DNA from: an uncultured Methylococcaceae bacterium
GTDB taxonomy: Bacteria > Pseudomonadota > Gammaproteobacteria > Methylococcales > Methylomonadaceae
Assembly (NCBI GenBank): GCA_903839795.1
Contig: CAIMDR010000727.1
Location: 1-7,043, forward strand
Direction of reading: 5' to 3'
Length of the DNA: 7,043 nucleotides
The first letter of the stretch is position 1; every line of letters begins with the position of its first letter. A program made the translations under genes and the position numbers. Under the pieces are notes generated by a model. The model was not told where the DNA came from and ran no database searches. It saw nothing but the letters and a program-made list of their open reading frames with translations. Positions 1 to 5,960 of the stretch are shown in pieces.

Positions 1-45
1 ATCGGTCATGTCGTTGAGTCGGTTTTAGGTGTGCGCATGAAATAA
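1..45 (+). CDS. possible 3' end of an upstream gene (14 codons, unidentified)
   Basis: The first reading frame stays open from the left edge to a TAA at 43-45 and would encode a tail ending VESVLGVRMK. The other two plus-strand frames close sooner. The REP-like repeats begin 15 bases after the stop, and such repeats usually sit just behind genes, which fits a gene end here. A 14-codon open stretch can easily occur by chance and I do not recognise the peptide, so this is only a suggestion. Confidence 0.27.
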   Translation: MGHVVESVLGVRMK

Positions 46-59
46 CTACGGCATCTTGC

Positions 60-94
60 TCCCTCTCCCACAGGGTGAGGGCTGGGGTGAGGGG
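60..94. repeat. REP-like GC-rich hairpin repeat
   Basis: CCCTCTCCC (61-69) pairs with GGGTGAGGG (73-81) in 8 of 9 positions around an ACA loop. A second copy of the right arm, GGGTGAGGGG, follows at 85-94 as a direct repeat. This CCCTCTCCC/GGGTGAGGG motif is widely dispersed between genes in many proteobacterial genomes (established knowledge, from memory). It may act as an mRNA 3'-end stabiliser or simply be a non-autonomous mobile repeat. It stands out strongly from the AT-rich DNA around it. Confidence 0.75.
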
Positions 95-135
95 ATATAA
101 ACGGCCAAGTTTCAGGTGCGATGCCAGATAGAATT

Positions 136-149
136 TCACATCCCTGTGA
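136..149. repeat. small inverted repeat TCACA-N4-TGTGA
   Basis: TCACA (136-140) and TGTGA (145-149) form a perfect 5-bp stem around a TCCC loop, between the two REP-like elements. The half-sites are in the opposite order to a CRP box (TGTGA-N6-TCACA), so it should not be read as one. It is probably part of the repeat cluster. Confidence 0.35.
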
Positions 150-150
150 C

Positions 151-181
151 TGGATTCCGGCATCCATGCTGGAATGACGGG
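151..181. repeat. REP-like repeat, TGGATTCC...GGAATGACGG type
   Basis: ATTCCGGCAT (154-163) and ATGCTGGAAT (166-175) are inverted copies with one G-T wobble. They are flanked by TGG on the left and GACGGG on the right. The pattern TGGATTCC-hairpin-GGAATGACGG is a common intergenic dispersed repeat in gamma- and betaproteobacteria (from memory). With the element at 60-94 it forms a two-member repeat cluster behind the upstream gene. Confidence 0.7.
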
Positions 182-255
182 TTTGTGTCACTGGCTTAAG
201 TATCTTGCTAATCAGGTATTATTAAGCAGAAAAATGATTTTAAATAACATGAAAT

Positions 256-294
256 ATAAACAGGGTTTTATTATGACCATATACTGTTTATGAT
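256..294 (+). promoter_or_regulatory. candidate promoter/operator region of the MFS gene
   Basis: TATGAT (289-294) differs from the sigma-70 -10 box at one base and lies 33 bases before the TTG start. Only a weak -35 (TTTATT, about 267-272) is visible. A perfect 8-bp inverted repeat, ATAAACAG (256-263) and CTGTTTAT (284-291), spans the -35 to -10 interval and overlaps the -10 box. A dimeric regulator could bind there. This is a pattern-based guess. Confidence 0.3.
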
Positions 295-311
295 ACTTAA
301 ATTTTTGGTGC

Positions 312-330
312 AAAGGAGCAACCGGTTTTG
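312..330 (+). promoter_or_regulatory. ribosome binding site supporting a TTG start
   Basis: AAAGGAG (312-318) lies 9 bases before TTG at 328. The next in-frame ATG, at 358, has no comparable Shine-Dalgarno sequence. The conserved transporter region begins well after both, so spacing decides the start in favour of TTG. Confidence 0.7.
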
Positions 331-1716
331 ACAAAAGTGCAGGATATTACGAGTCCGATGACCGCATCGGAAAAGCGTGCAACGTGGTCTTTAGCAAGTA
401 TTTATGCCTTGCGTATGCTCGGCTTGTTTTTGATTTTGCCGGTATTATCATTATTTGCCGAACAACTTGACGGCTCAACGCCTTCATTAATCGGCATGGC
501 TATTGGTATTTATGGTATTAGCCAGGCGATTTTACAAATTCCTTTCGGCTTGATGTCCGATCGGTTTGGCAGAAAAAAAATCATTATTATTGGCTTGATA
601 CTGTTTTTTATCGGCAGTGTGGTCGCTGCTCTTTCAACCAGCATTTACGGCGTTTTATTGGGTCGGGCCATTCAAGGCTCTGGCGCAATAGCCGCGCCTA
701 TTATGGCTTTGGTGGCAGATTTAACGCAAGAAGTGCATCGCACGAAAGCGATGGCGTTAATTGGTCTCAGCATCGGTGTCTCTTTTGGCGTGGCCATTAC
801 CGCAGGGCCGGTGATTGCGGGATTTATTGGGGTTCACGGTATATTCTGGCTGATTGCCGGCTTGTCATTGGTTGCCATCTGGGTTATTCGTTATCAAGTG
901 CCTGATCCGCAGCAATCCAAAGTACACCGGGATGCAGAGTTGGTGCCGGGACAGTTTTTAAATATCTTAAAAAACCATGATTTATTGCGACTTAATTATG
1001 GTATTTTTATTTTACATGCCATTTTAACGGCCAGTTTTGTGGTGGTGCCTTTATTAATGCGTGATACCGGTTTGTTGCCTGCCGAGCACTGGAAAGTTTA
1101 TTTGCCGGTTTTTGTTATCTCAATGGCCGCCATTATTCCGTTTGTTATTTTGGCAGAAAAAAAACGCAAAATGAAACCGGTTTTTATCGGTGCCATTGCT
1201 GCACTGGTGTTGGCTGATCTGGGTTTAATGCAGTTTCATGCATCTTTGCCGGCAATAATTGGTTTTCTCTGGTTGTTTTTTACCGGCTTTAATTTGTTGG
1301 AAGCAACCTTGCCCTCATTAATCTCCAAGACGGCACCCGGCGATTTAAGAGGCACGGCAATGGGAGTTTATTCGACCTGCCAGTTTTTGGGCGCAGGTAT
1401 TGGCGGCGGGGTAGGGGGCTGGTGTTATGGCACTTATGGCGCTGCTGGTGTGTTCTTGTTTTGCGCAGCGGCCGCCTTGAGCTGGTTAATACTGTCAATC
1501 AGCATGAAGCCCCCCCGATATTGGGCTAATTTGCTTATTTCATTAGAAAAAATTAACGAGCAGGAAGCCAATGATTTTGTGGCCGCGATGTTGACAGTGG
1601 TCGGGGTAGAAGAAATTACCTTGCACTACGATGAGGCGGTGGCTTATCTAAAAGTGGATAATCAACAACTCGACAAGAACCAGTTACAAGGTTTGATTAC
1701 GCAGTATGTTGGTTAG
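328..1716 (+). CDS. YajR-like MFS transporter with C-terminal YAM-like domain
   Basis: This is a 462-residue inner-membrane secondary transporter of the major facilitator superfamily, drug:H+ antiporter group. The first helix covers about residues 22-44. Motif A, GLMSDRFGRKK, is at 74-84 between helices 2 and 3. A motif B-like LLGRAIQGSGA is at 110-120 and an antiporter motif C-like stretch, ending GPVIAG, is at about 154-165. The N- and C-terminal helix bundles are joined by a hydrophilic loop at about 190-215. Residues from about 396 to 462 leave the membrane and alternate strands and helices, as in the ferredoxin-fold YAM domain of E. coli YajR. The length also fits YajR (about 450 residues). 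Translation starts at TTG 328 behind a good Shine-Dalgarno; ATG 358 is the alternative. The substrate cannot be told from sequence. Its arginine codons are mostly CGN (11 of 13), which I take as the local norm. No obvious terminator follows. Confidence 0.93.
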   Translation: MTKVQDITSPMTASEKRATWSLASIYALRMLGLFLILPVLSLFAEQLDGSTPSLIGMAIGIYGISQAILQIPFGLMSDRFGRKKIIIIGLILFFIGSVVAALSTSIYGVLLGRAIQGSGAIAAPIMALVADLTQEVHRTKAMALIGLSIGVSFGVAITAGPVIAGFIGVHGIFWLIAGLSLVAIWVIRYQVPDPQQSKVHRDAELVPGQFLNILKNHDLLRLNYGIFILHAILTASFVVVPLLMRDTGLLPAEHWKVYLPVFVISMAAIIPFVILAEKKRKMKPVFIGAIAALVLADLGLMQFHASLPAIIGFLWLFFTGFNLLEATLPSLISKTAPGDLRGTAMGVYSTCQFLGAGIGGGVGGWCYGTYGAAGVFLFCAAAALSWLILSISMKPPRYWANLLISLEKINEQEANDFVAAMLTVVGVEEITLHYDEAVAYLKVDNQQLDKNQLQGLITQYVG

Positions 1717-1821
1717 CAGAAAGTAGCCTTGATGCAGTAGTTCGGAATTGAGGGTTTTGACGGCTTTCATTAGCTTCGATTCCGTTCTGTTACATCGAGA
1801 AAGTAATATAAGAGGTATGAC

Positions 1822-2088
1822 ATGTACGCCTATAAAGAAATACTGACACTGGAAAATCCTCAACAACTTAACCTAAGTAAACCGTTACCCTTCTTAAAAG
1901 GGAAAAAGATTGAAGTGCTTATTATTGTTGAAGATGACGCGGACGAAATGATTGCTGAAGAAGAAACTGACTATATTTTGAAAAACGATGAATTAATGCG
2001 ACAAATTGCGTTATCCCGTCAAACGTATCAACAAAATACCGGTTATCAGCCAACCCCAGAGGAATTAAATGCGATCATTAGTATTTGA
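1822..2088 (+). CDS. antitoxin of a type II system paired with a YoeB/Txe toxin
   Basis: This 88-residue acidic protein lies directly upstream of the toxin gene, and the two genes overlap by 20 bases, the usual antitoxin-first layout. Residues 1-36 could form a small strand-rich DNA-binding or dimerisation part (LTLENPQQLNLSKPL, then KKIEVLIIVEDD). Residues 37-50 are strongly acidic. Residues 51-83 (YILKNDELMRQIALSRQTY...GYQPTPEEL) look like the flexible helix that wraps RelE/YoeB toxins. The N-terminus does not match the classic YefM/Phd fold start, so the family assignment is left open. AGAGG at 1811-1815 gives a well-spaced ribosome site for the ATG. By analogy with such pairs, the antitoxin, alone or with the toxin, would repress its own promoter, but I could not find a convincing promoter in the 105 bases upstream. 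Function rests mainly on the partner gene. Confidence 0.8.
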   Translation: MYAYKEILTLENPQQLNLSKPLPFLKGKKIEVLIIVEDDADEMIAEEETDYILKNDELMRQIALSRQTYQQNTGYQPTPEELNAIISI

Positions 2089-2344
2089 TGGTAAAACTTG
2101 GGAGGCTTACGAAGCATTAAGGCAACAGGATAAAAAACAGCATGAACAATTATGCCGTATTTTAAAAGAGATGCTTAGAAATGATCCACGTTATGGTTTG
2201 GGAAAACCCGAACCACTCAAGCACGCACTAACGGGATTATGGTCGCGTCGCTTATCTCAAAAAGATAGATTGGTTTATCGTTTCGATGATAATTCCGTTT
2301 TTATATTTGCCATTGGTGGGCATTATGAGTGTAGCAATCCATAA
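2069..2344 (+). CDS. yoeB: YoeB/Txe-family toxin, ribosome-dependent mRNA interferase
   Basis: The 91-residue protein is close to E. coli YoeB (84 residues) along its length. The hallmark block GKPEPLKHALTGLWSRR is at residues 45-61, followed by DRLVYRF at 66-72 and a C-terminal GGHYE. The residues equivalent to the YoeB catalytic set are present: E48, R67, H85 and Y86, so the toxin should be active. Members bind the ribosomal A site and cut mRNA there, stopping translation; the antitoxin gene just upstream neutralises this. The ATG at 2069 lies inside the antitoxin gene and has AGAGGA at 2058-2063, so translation is probably coupled. There is a six-residue extension after the HY pair (ECSNP), where E. 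coli YoeB simply ends. Confidence 0.95.
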   Translation: MRSLVFDGKTWEAYEALRQQDKKQHEQLCRILKEMLRNDPRYGLGKPEPLKHALTGLWSRRLSQKDRLVYRFDDNSVFIFAIGGHYECSNP

Positions 2345-2360
2345 AAAAACCTTTCGGTCT
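2343..2360 (-). terminator. weak intrinsic terminator for the minus-strand operon
   Basis: Read on the minus strand, AGACC and GGTTT form a 5-bp stem (one G-U pair) closed by a GAAA tetraloop, running directly into seven T residues. It lies about 26 bases beyond the stop of the membrane protein gene and overlaps the end of the toxin gene. The stem is short, so efficiency is uncertain. On the plus strand there is no U-tract, so it would not stop the toxin transcript. Confidence 0.4.
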
Positions 2361-2385
2361 ATCCGCTAAACTAAAATCCGCAAAC

Positions 2386-2895
2386 TCAAACCAAGATCTG
2401 CCCAATGGTAAATGCGCCTAAATAAGTCACTGTAAAATAAAGCAATGACAAGGCTATACTGGCGGCAGAATTGATAGCGAGAATTTTTCTGAAAATATAA
2501 GCCATCACGGTAAGCTCCCATAAGAACAATATCCCCAAACTATAATAGCTTAAGAGAGCCTCACTGACGGTTAGCCAGATTAAAACGGGAATAACGAAAA
2601 GGGATATAATATTGGCACAGACTAAAATGGCTGTGGTTACTTGCAGATAGGCGTATAAAGTTTTGTTTAAACGCAGTATAAAGCCTATAAACAGAAGTGT
2701 TAACAGTGTTTGTATCGCCACCTCAACAAACGACTCAAAAGGATCATCCGTCATGTTGGCTTGCATGAAATACTCAACAATAAAATAGAACAATAGATTT
2801 TGTTTAAAAAATGCCTTTGAGCGGGTTAATTCAAGCGGGTTATGTTTAAACCAGCACAAAGGCAGATATTGTCTTAAAATTTCAAGTGGTAACAT
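2386..2895 (-). CDS. uncharacterised small polytopic membrane protein
   Basis: The 169-residue protein has a cytosolic-looking N-terminus (about 1-30, rich in charged and proline residues) and roughly four hydrophobic segments at about 55-75, 84-110, 117-137 and 143-166. A weaker one lies at 32-45. No catalytic motif is visible. The N-terminal pattern, with a leucine-rich start then CWFKHNPLEL, resembles a group of small gammaproteobacterial membrane proteins of unknown function that I recall only loosely, which favours the upstream ATG at 2895 despite its poor ribosome site. Internal ATGs (residues 44 and 48) would remove the first hydrophobic stretch. It starts 53 bases after the GTPase-like gene on the same strand and is probably cotranscribed with it, which suggests but does not prove a shared membrane role. 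Confidence 0.72.
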   Translation of the reverse strand: MLPLEILRQYLPLCWFKHNPLELTRSKAFFKQNLLFYFIVEYFMQANMTDDPFESFVEVAIQTLLTLLFIGFILRLNKTLYAYLQVTTAILVCANIISLFVIPVLIWLTVSEALLSYYSLGILFLWELTVMAYIFRKILAINSAASIALSLLYFTVTYLGAFTIGQILV

Positions 2896-2948
2896 GGTAA
2901 GTCATGCGGGTAGTGACGACTATAGGTTCTTTTAATGGCCGGTAATTA

Positions 2949-4385
2949 TTATTTAATTTTCGATAAATCCAGATAACTGGCGTGAGACTCATCTTTATAA
3001 CCGGTTTCTATGGGGGCATTGTAAGAACTAACCTCATCATAAGTGCCAAAATCATCATTTAATGATTGCACCAGTACCTTGGCTTTATCGGTTAACTGCA
3101 TTAAGCGGGCTTTAATTTTCTTGTTCCAGGCGGCGGGTTCGGTTAGAGGCAATAGCATACGCACAAAGGTTAAGTTCTGCTCAAAGAGATTAGCCAGGTT
3201 GCCCATTAAATGCAGTTCTTTTTGTCGTTCATTTAATTTGTTAATGATTAATTTCGCGTGCAGTTTACTGATCAGTAAATGTGTGGGTATCATAATGCCC
3301 AACAGAATGAGGATTATTATTGGCCCAATAATAGGGTCAATTAAAAACTCTAAAACTCCTACATTTATTTCAGCAAAAACGGCCAGGACAGCAATAAAAC
3401 AAAGAACAATCAGGCTGGAAATGTTGACGCGCTCTTTCCAGAGAATGATGCCGTTTTTTACCTCCGGTATTATCACGTCTTCAATCTCTCGTATGTTCTT
3501 TTCCAGCGAGTCCAGAATTCGATAGGTTCGGTCATAGCCAACATTTGACATGCGTTGGTCTATTTCGGAAAAATCGACTTTGTTGAGCGCATTAATACTG
3601 TTTTGCTGGGTCGATGCGATAATAAATTGTCCGGTATTTAACCCCGTTCCGGATAATTTCCGTTGCCAGGAAGAAATAATTTCATTCGCTTTGGCCGGAT
3701 TAATTGCGGCTAATGGTTCATCTATCAGGTAGATAAATTTATTGGAGTCTTGGTGCAGAATAATAGTTTGTATTAATTCATCCAGCATGGGTGATGCCGA
3801 CTCAAATACATCAGTAAAAACCAAAACCAAATCAGAGTGTTCAATGATATGTTTTGTTAACATTGAATTAATCGGATGAGTGGGTGCAGTGCTTATATTG
3901 GGCGAGTCAATGAATAATTTGCCTTTTAGGCGGTCGCTGTTAATGGTTTTTAATTCCAGGTAAGCATTAAGGCGATTACCTTCGCCTTTTTGCAGTTGTT
4001 CAATTTGTTTGCTGATTTGATAAAAGGGATAACGAGGATCAACGTCCAGTGCTGTGCCGGGTAAAGTCGCGGGGTTGGCTTGGCTATTTTGCAGTAACAC
4101 CGTAAATTTGTGACTGGATGCCTGAATGCCGGAGGGCACCTGCTGTGCACCCAGATAGCTGTTAATAAAACGGGATTTGGCCGTAGAATTACCGCCAATT
4201 AAACTGATTATTGGCCACCATGAGTTTTTACAGGCCGTTGTTTCATCCATTTCAATGAGTCCAAGATCGAATTCAATTTGATCAAGTTCATGAAATATTT
4301 TTGCTGATTTTAGCAATACCGGATTGTCGTTGGCAAAGTGTTTTTCAAGGTTGTTCAGGTATTTGCTCACTGTCTTTTCAGTCAT
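2949..4385 (-). CDS. dynamin/EHD-like membrane protein with degenerate GTPase motifs
   Basis: The protein has 478 residues. A P-loop-like segment, IGGNSTAKSRFIN, is at 63-75. It matches the dynamin/EHD form of GxxxxGKS except that the last glycine is alanine (A69); K70 and S71 remain. The switch-I-like region (SGIQASSHKFTV, 85-96) has serines where threonine is usual. The G3 site reads DSPN (160-163) instead of DTPG, and no NKxD-type G4 is evident near 216-224. Two adjacent membrane helices at about 322-341 and 346-371 form a hairpin, followed by a helical, coiled-coil-like region (about 375-445) and a polar tail. Globular P-loop domain, membrane hairpin and helical tail is the order of mitofusin-type and bacterial dynamin-like proteins, which remodel membranes. 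The ATG at 4385 has GGGGA 8 bases upstream. Nucleotide binding may be weak or lost. The precise family is not recognised. All 13 arginine codons I checked are CGN, as expected for a resident gene. Confidence 0.83.
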   Translation of the reverse strand: MTEKTVSKYLNNLEKHFANDNPVLLKSAKIFHELDQIEFDLGLIEMDETTACKNSWWPIISLIGGNSTAKSRFINSYLGAQQVPSGIQASSHKFTVLLQNSQANPATLPGTALDVDPRYPFYQISKQIEQLQKGEGNRLNAYLELKTINSDRLKGKLFIDSPNISTAPTHPINSMLTKHIIEHSDLVLVFTDVFESASPMLDELIQTIILHQDSNKFIYLIDEPLAAINPAKANEIISSWQRKLSGTGLNTGQFIIASTQQNSINALNKVDFSEIDQRMSNVGYDRTYRILDSLEKNIREIEDVIIPEVKNGIILWKERVNISSLIVLCFIAVLAVFAEINVGVLEFLIDPIIGPIIILILLGIMIPTHLLISKLHAKLIINKLNERQKELHLMGNLANLFEQNLTFVRMLLPLTEPAAWNKKIKARLMQLTDKAKVLVQSLNDDFGTYDEVSSYNAPIETGYKDESHASYLDLSKIK

Positions 4386-4599
4386 CAGTTTAATCCCCGT
4401 GTTTACTGAGTTTTGAGATATAAATGGGTTGGAGTATACACCTAACGATGTTTTGATAATACAAAAAACAGGGTAGATTTTTAAGCTATATTATAACTGT
4501 AAATCAATGCCTCTCTATTGGCGAGTTGTTTTTTCGTACTCTGATAAACAGGATATAGAGTATATTATTATTTTAATTGAAGCCTTATGCAGGACTAAA
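4386..4599. promoter_or_regulatory. divergent intergenic region with candidate promoters
   Basis: This AT-rich stretch separates the minus-strand GTPase-like operon from the plus-strand lipoprotein gene and must hold both promoters. For the plus strand, TTGATA (4453-4458, one base off the -35 consensus) and TATAAC (4492-4497, one base off the -10) are visible but too far apart to pair; TAGATT (4474-4479) is nearer but weaker. For the minus strand, TATACT (complement of 4433-4438) is a possible -10 with no good -35. An open frame extends upstream to 4507 but lacks lipoprotein features. Confidence 0.35.
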
Positions 4600-4998
4600 A
4601 TGACAGTAAGGAATCTAAACTTGGTTATTCTTCCAGGCTTAATGCTGATGTGGGTTACGTTAATGTTGTCAGGTTGTGGTACGCCTTTTTTTGGTAGCTA
4701 TGGCGCAAAAGGCCAGAGCAAAGAAGAATTTACGCATTATGTGGAAGGCGTGTTTAAACTGCAAAACAGCATGACTAGCGAGATTATGGACTATTTGGAA
4801 ACGGATGACAAAAGCAATCATGATGATTTATTAAAAGCAGAACAACACATGCAAGAAGCCTGTGCCCCCCTTAATGAATACGCTTCCCGTGAAAGTGAAG
4901 GCTTGGATACGGGGCTTTTTTTAAGTCGGCGCGTTGAGCAGTCTGCTATTGATTGTGAGCAAGCCGCTCAAAAAGTTAAGTTACTGCTGGGGCATTGA
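4600..4998 (+). CDS. small putative outer-membrane lipoprotein, function unknown
   Basis: The 132-residue protein begins with a short positive N-terminus (VRN), a hydrophobic stretch (residues 8-22) and a lipobox LSGC with the lipidation cysteine at C26. The residue after the cysteine is glycine, not aspartate, so sorting to the outer membrane is expected. The mature part of about 107 residues is hydrophilic and mostly helical, with two further cysteines (C88, C119) that could form a disulfide. I chose ATG 4600 because it puts the signal peptide at the N-terminus and has AGGA at 4591-4594. The same frame is open from ATG 4507, but that start would bury the signal peptide behind 31 unrelated residues. 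No domain is recognised. It is transcribed divergently from the membrane GTPase-like gene; any link between them is speculation. Confidence 0.72.
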   Translation: MTVRNLNLVILPGLMLMWVTLMLSGCGTPFFGSYGAKGQSKEEFTHYVEGVFKLQNSMTSEIMDYLETDDKSNHDDLLKAEQHMQEACAPLNEYASRESEGLDTGLFLSRRVEQSAIDCEQAAQKVKLLLGH

Positions 4999-5040
4999 TA
5001 GTTGTTAACGGTATATGTGAAATCAGCCGATATAGTTTCT

Positions 5041-5082
5041 AACGGACTGTCAGGTAGCCTTGTAGGCAGTAATAAAGCCGTT
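5041..5082. repeat. nested inverted repeats upstream of the HNH gene
   Basis: Three complementary pairs nest in order: AACGG (5041-5045) with CCGTT (5078-5082), ACTG (5046-5049) with CAGT (5067-5070), and GCCT (5057-5060) with AGGC (5064-5067, sharing its last base with the middle arm). A folded RNA or cruciform is possible, but each stem is short. It could be a weak end structure for the lipoprotein mRNA, which stops at 4998, though no T-tract follows. Confidence 0.25.
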
Positions 5083-5125
5083 CGATCTTTAGTGATTGTA
5101 GACTTTCCGGTAAACATTATATTCA

Positions 5126-5131
5126 TATAAT
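5126..5131 (+). promoter_or_regulatory. candidate -10 box of the HNH nuclease gene
   Basis: A perfect TATAAT lies 22 bases before the ATG, which would give a leader of about 15 bases. A -35 at normal spacing is poor (TTTCCG, 5104-5109). A second option is TATATT (5118-5123) with TTGTAG (5096-5101) at 16-base spacing. Either would give the nuclease gene its own promoter, separate from the lipoprotein gene. The ribosome site GGGAG (5144-5148) is well placed. Confidence 0.42.
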
Positions 5132-5153
5132 TGGCAATTTTTCGGGAGAAATT

Positions 5154-5960
5154 ATGAGTGCTTATCTCTATACATGGAACCCCGATAGATGGGTTTGGAG
5201 TGACCAGCAAGATGCTATCTTTCGTGTAAACAACGCAGATCAGTACGATATGTATTGGAGTTGTGGTAACACGAAAAGAATTGAAATTGGCGACCTGTTT
5301 TTCTTAATGCGTCTAGGTGTGGAGCCAAAGGGGATTATTGCTTGTGGTTATGTTTCATCGCAGCCATACTATTTACCACATTGGGATGAAGAAAAGGCTT
5401 TAGAAGGAAAATTGGCACTCAGAACTGACCTATTGTTTAAGGTTTTATCTGAAACTCCAATTGTTTCATTGATATATCTCCAAGACAAATACCCAGATCG
5501 CTCATGGACACCACAAGCTAGTGGCTTTTCCATTTCTGATGAAATTGCACAAGAATTATTCTCACTAATTCAATCCAACAGAAATTTCAGCTTTGTATCG
5601 TCTGATAAAAGAGATATACAGCTATTTGCGGAAGGAAAAGCAAAAAGTATTACATACAAAACTTATGATCGTAGTGCTATAGCCCGCCAAGCTTGCATAG
5701 AGCATCACGGTTACAGCTGTAGTGTTTGCGGGTTTAATTTCGAAGAGGCTTTTGGATTACTGGGTGCAAACTACATAGAAGTTCATCATTTGAGGCAAGT
5801 TGCAGATGCAGGGGAAGAGTATATGATAGACCCAAAAGTGGATTTGAGGCCTGTATGCGCCAATTGTCACCGTATGTTACACAAAAAAAGGCCTCCGCTT
5901 TCAATTGAAGAGTTAAAAAATATAATTACCCAAAGCATTAGAAGAACAATTGTGGTCTGA
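5154..5960 (+). CDS. EVE/PUA-like plus HNH endonuclease, probable modification-dependent restriction enzyme
   Basis: The 268-residue protein has two domains. Residues 1 to about 140 start with YLYTWNPDRWVW and include YWSCGNTKRIEIGD and RLGVEPKGIIACG, the pattern of EVE/PUA-like domains that read modified bases. Residues 172-248 form an HNH (McrA-type) nuclease: CxxC at C189/C192, EVHH at 209-212, and CANCH at 235-239 followed by H243. The four cysteines would hold a structural zinc, and H212, N237 and H239/H243 would form the metal-dependent active site. All key positions are intact. EVE-HNH proteins are known as restriction enzymes that cut DNA with modified cytosine, so a type IV-like anti-phage role is likely; the exact base recognised cannot be told. 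No partner methylase is seen, as expected for type IV. Ten of 16 arginine codons are AGA/AGG, against 2 of 13 in the MFS gene, which points to recent transfer. The last 11 or so codons appear to come from the adjacent Rpn remnant. Confidence 0.92.
   Translation: MSAYLYTWNPDRWVWSDQQDAIFRVNNADQYDMYWSCGNTKRIEIGDLFFLMRLGVEPKGIIACGYVSSQPYYLPHWDEEKALEGKLALRTDLLFKVLSETPIVSLIYLQDKYPDRSWTPQASGFSISDEIAQELFSLIQSNRNFSFVSSDKRDIQLFAEGKAKSITYKTYDRSAIARQACIEHHGYSCSVCGFNFEEAFGLLGANYIEVHHLRQVADAGEEYMIDPKVDLRPVCANCHRMLHKKRPPLSIEELKNIITQSIRRTIVV

Noticed and set aside
136..149. CRP binding site
   Set aside because: The half-sites are in the reverse order (TCACA before TGTGA) with a 4-base spacer, unlike a CRP box.
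6..191. 61-codon minus-strand open frame
   Set aside because: It is read through the two REP-like repeats; the peptide is the translation of repeat DNA.
194..227. GCTTAA...TTAAGC inverted repeat as a terminator
   Set aside because: Only 6 bp match cleanly, the middle pairs poorly, and it has no T-tract.
328..352. TTGACA at 328-333 as a -35 box
   Set aside because: It coincides with the TTG start codon and following codon of the MFS gene, and no -10 follows that would serve a known gene.
1757..1762. TTGACG as the -35 of the toxin-antitoxin promoter
   Set aside because: No acceptable -10 box lies 16-18 bases downstream, so a promoter could not be supported.
3043..3525. 160-codon open frame on the plus strand
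   Set aside because: It lies entirely antisense to the well-supported GTPase-like gene, has a serine/isoleucine-rich composition typical of a shadow frame, and has no recognisable domain.
4507..4599. Upstream extension of the lipoprotein gene from ATG 4507
   Set aside because: It would place 31 residues before the signal peptide and lipobox; ATG 4600 has a better context.
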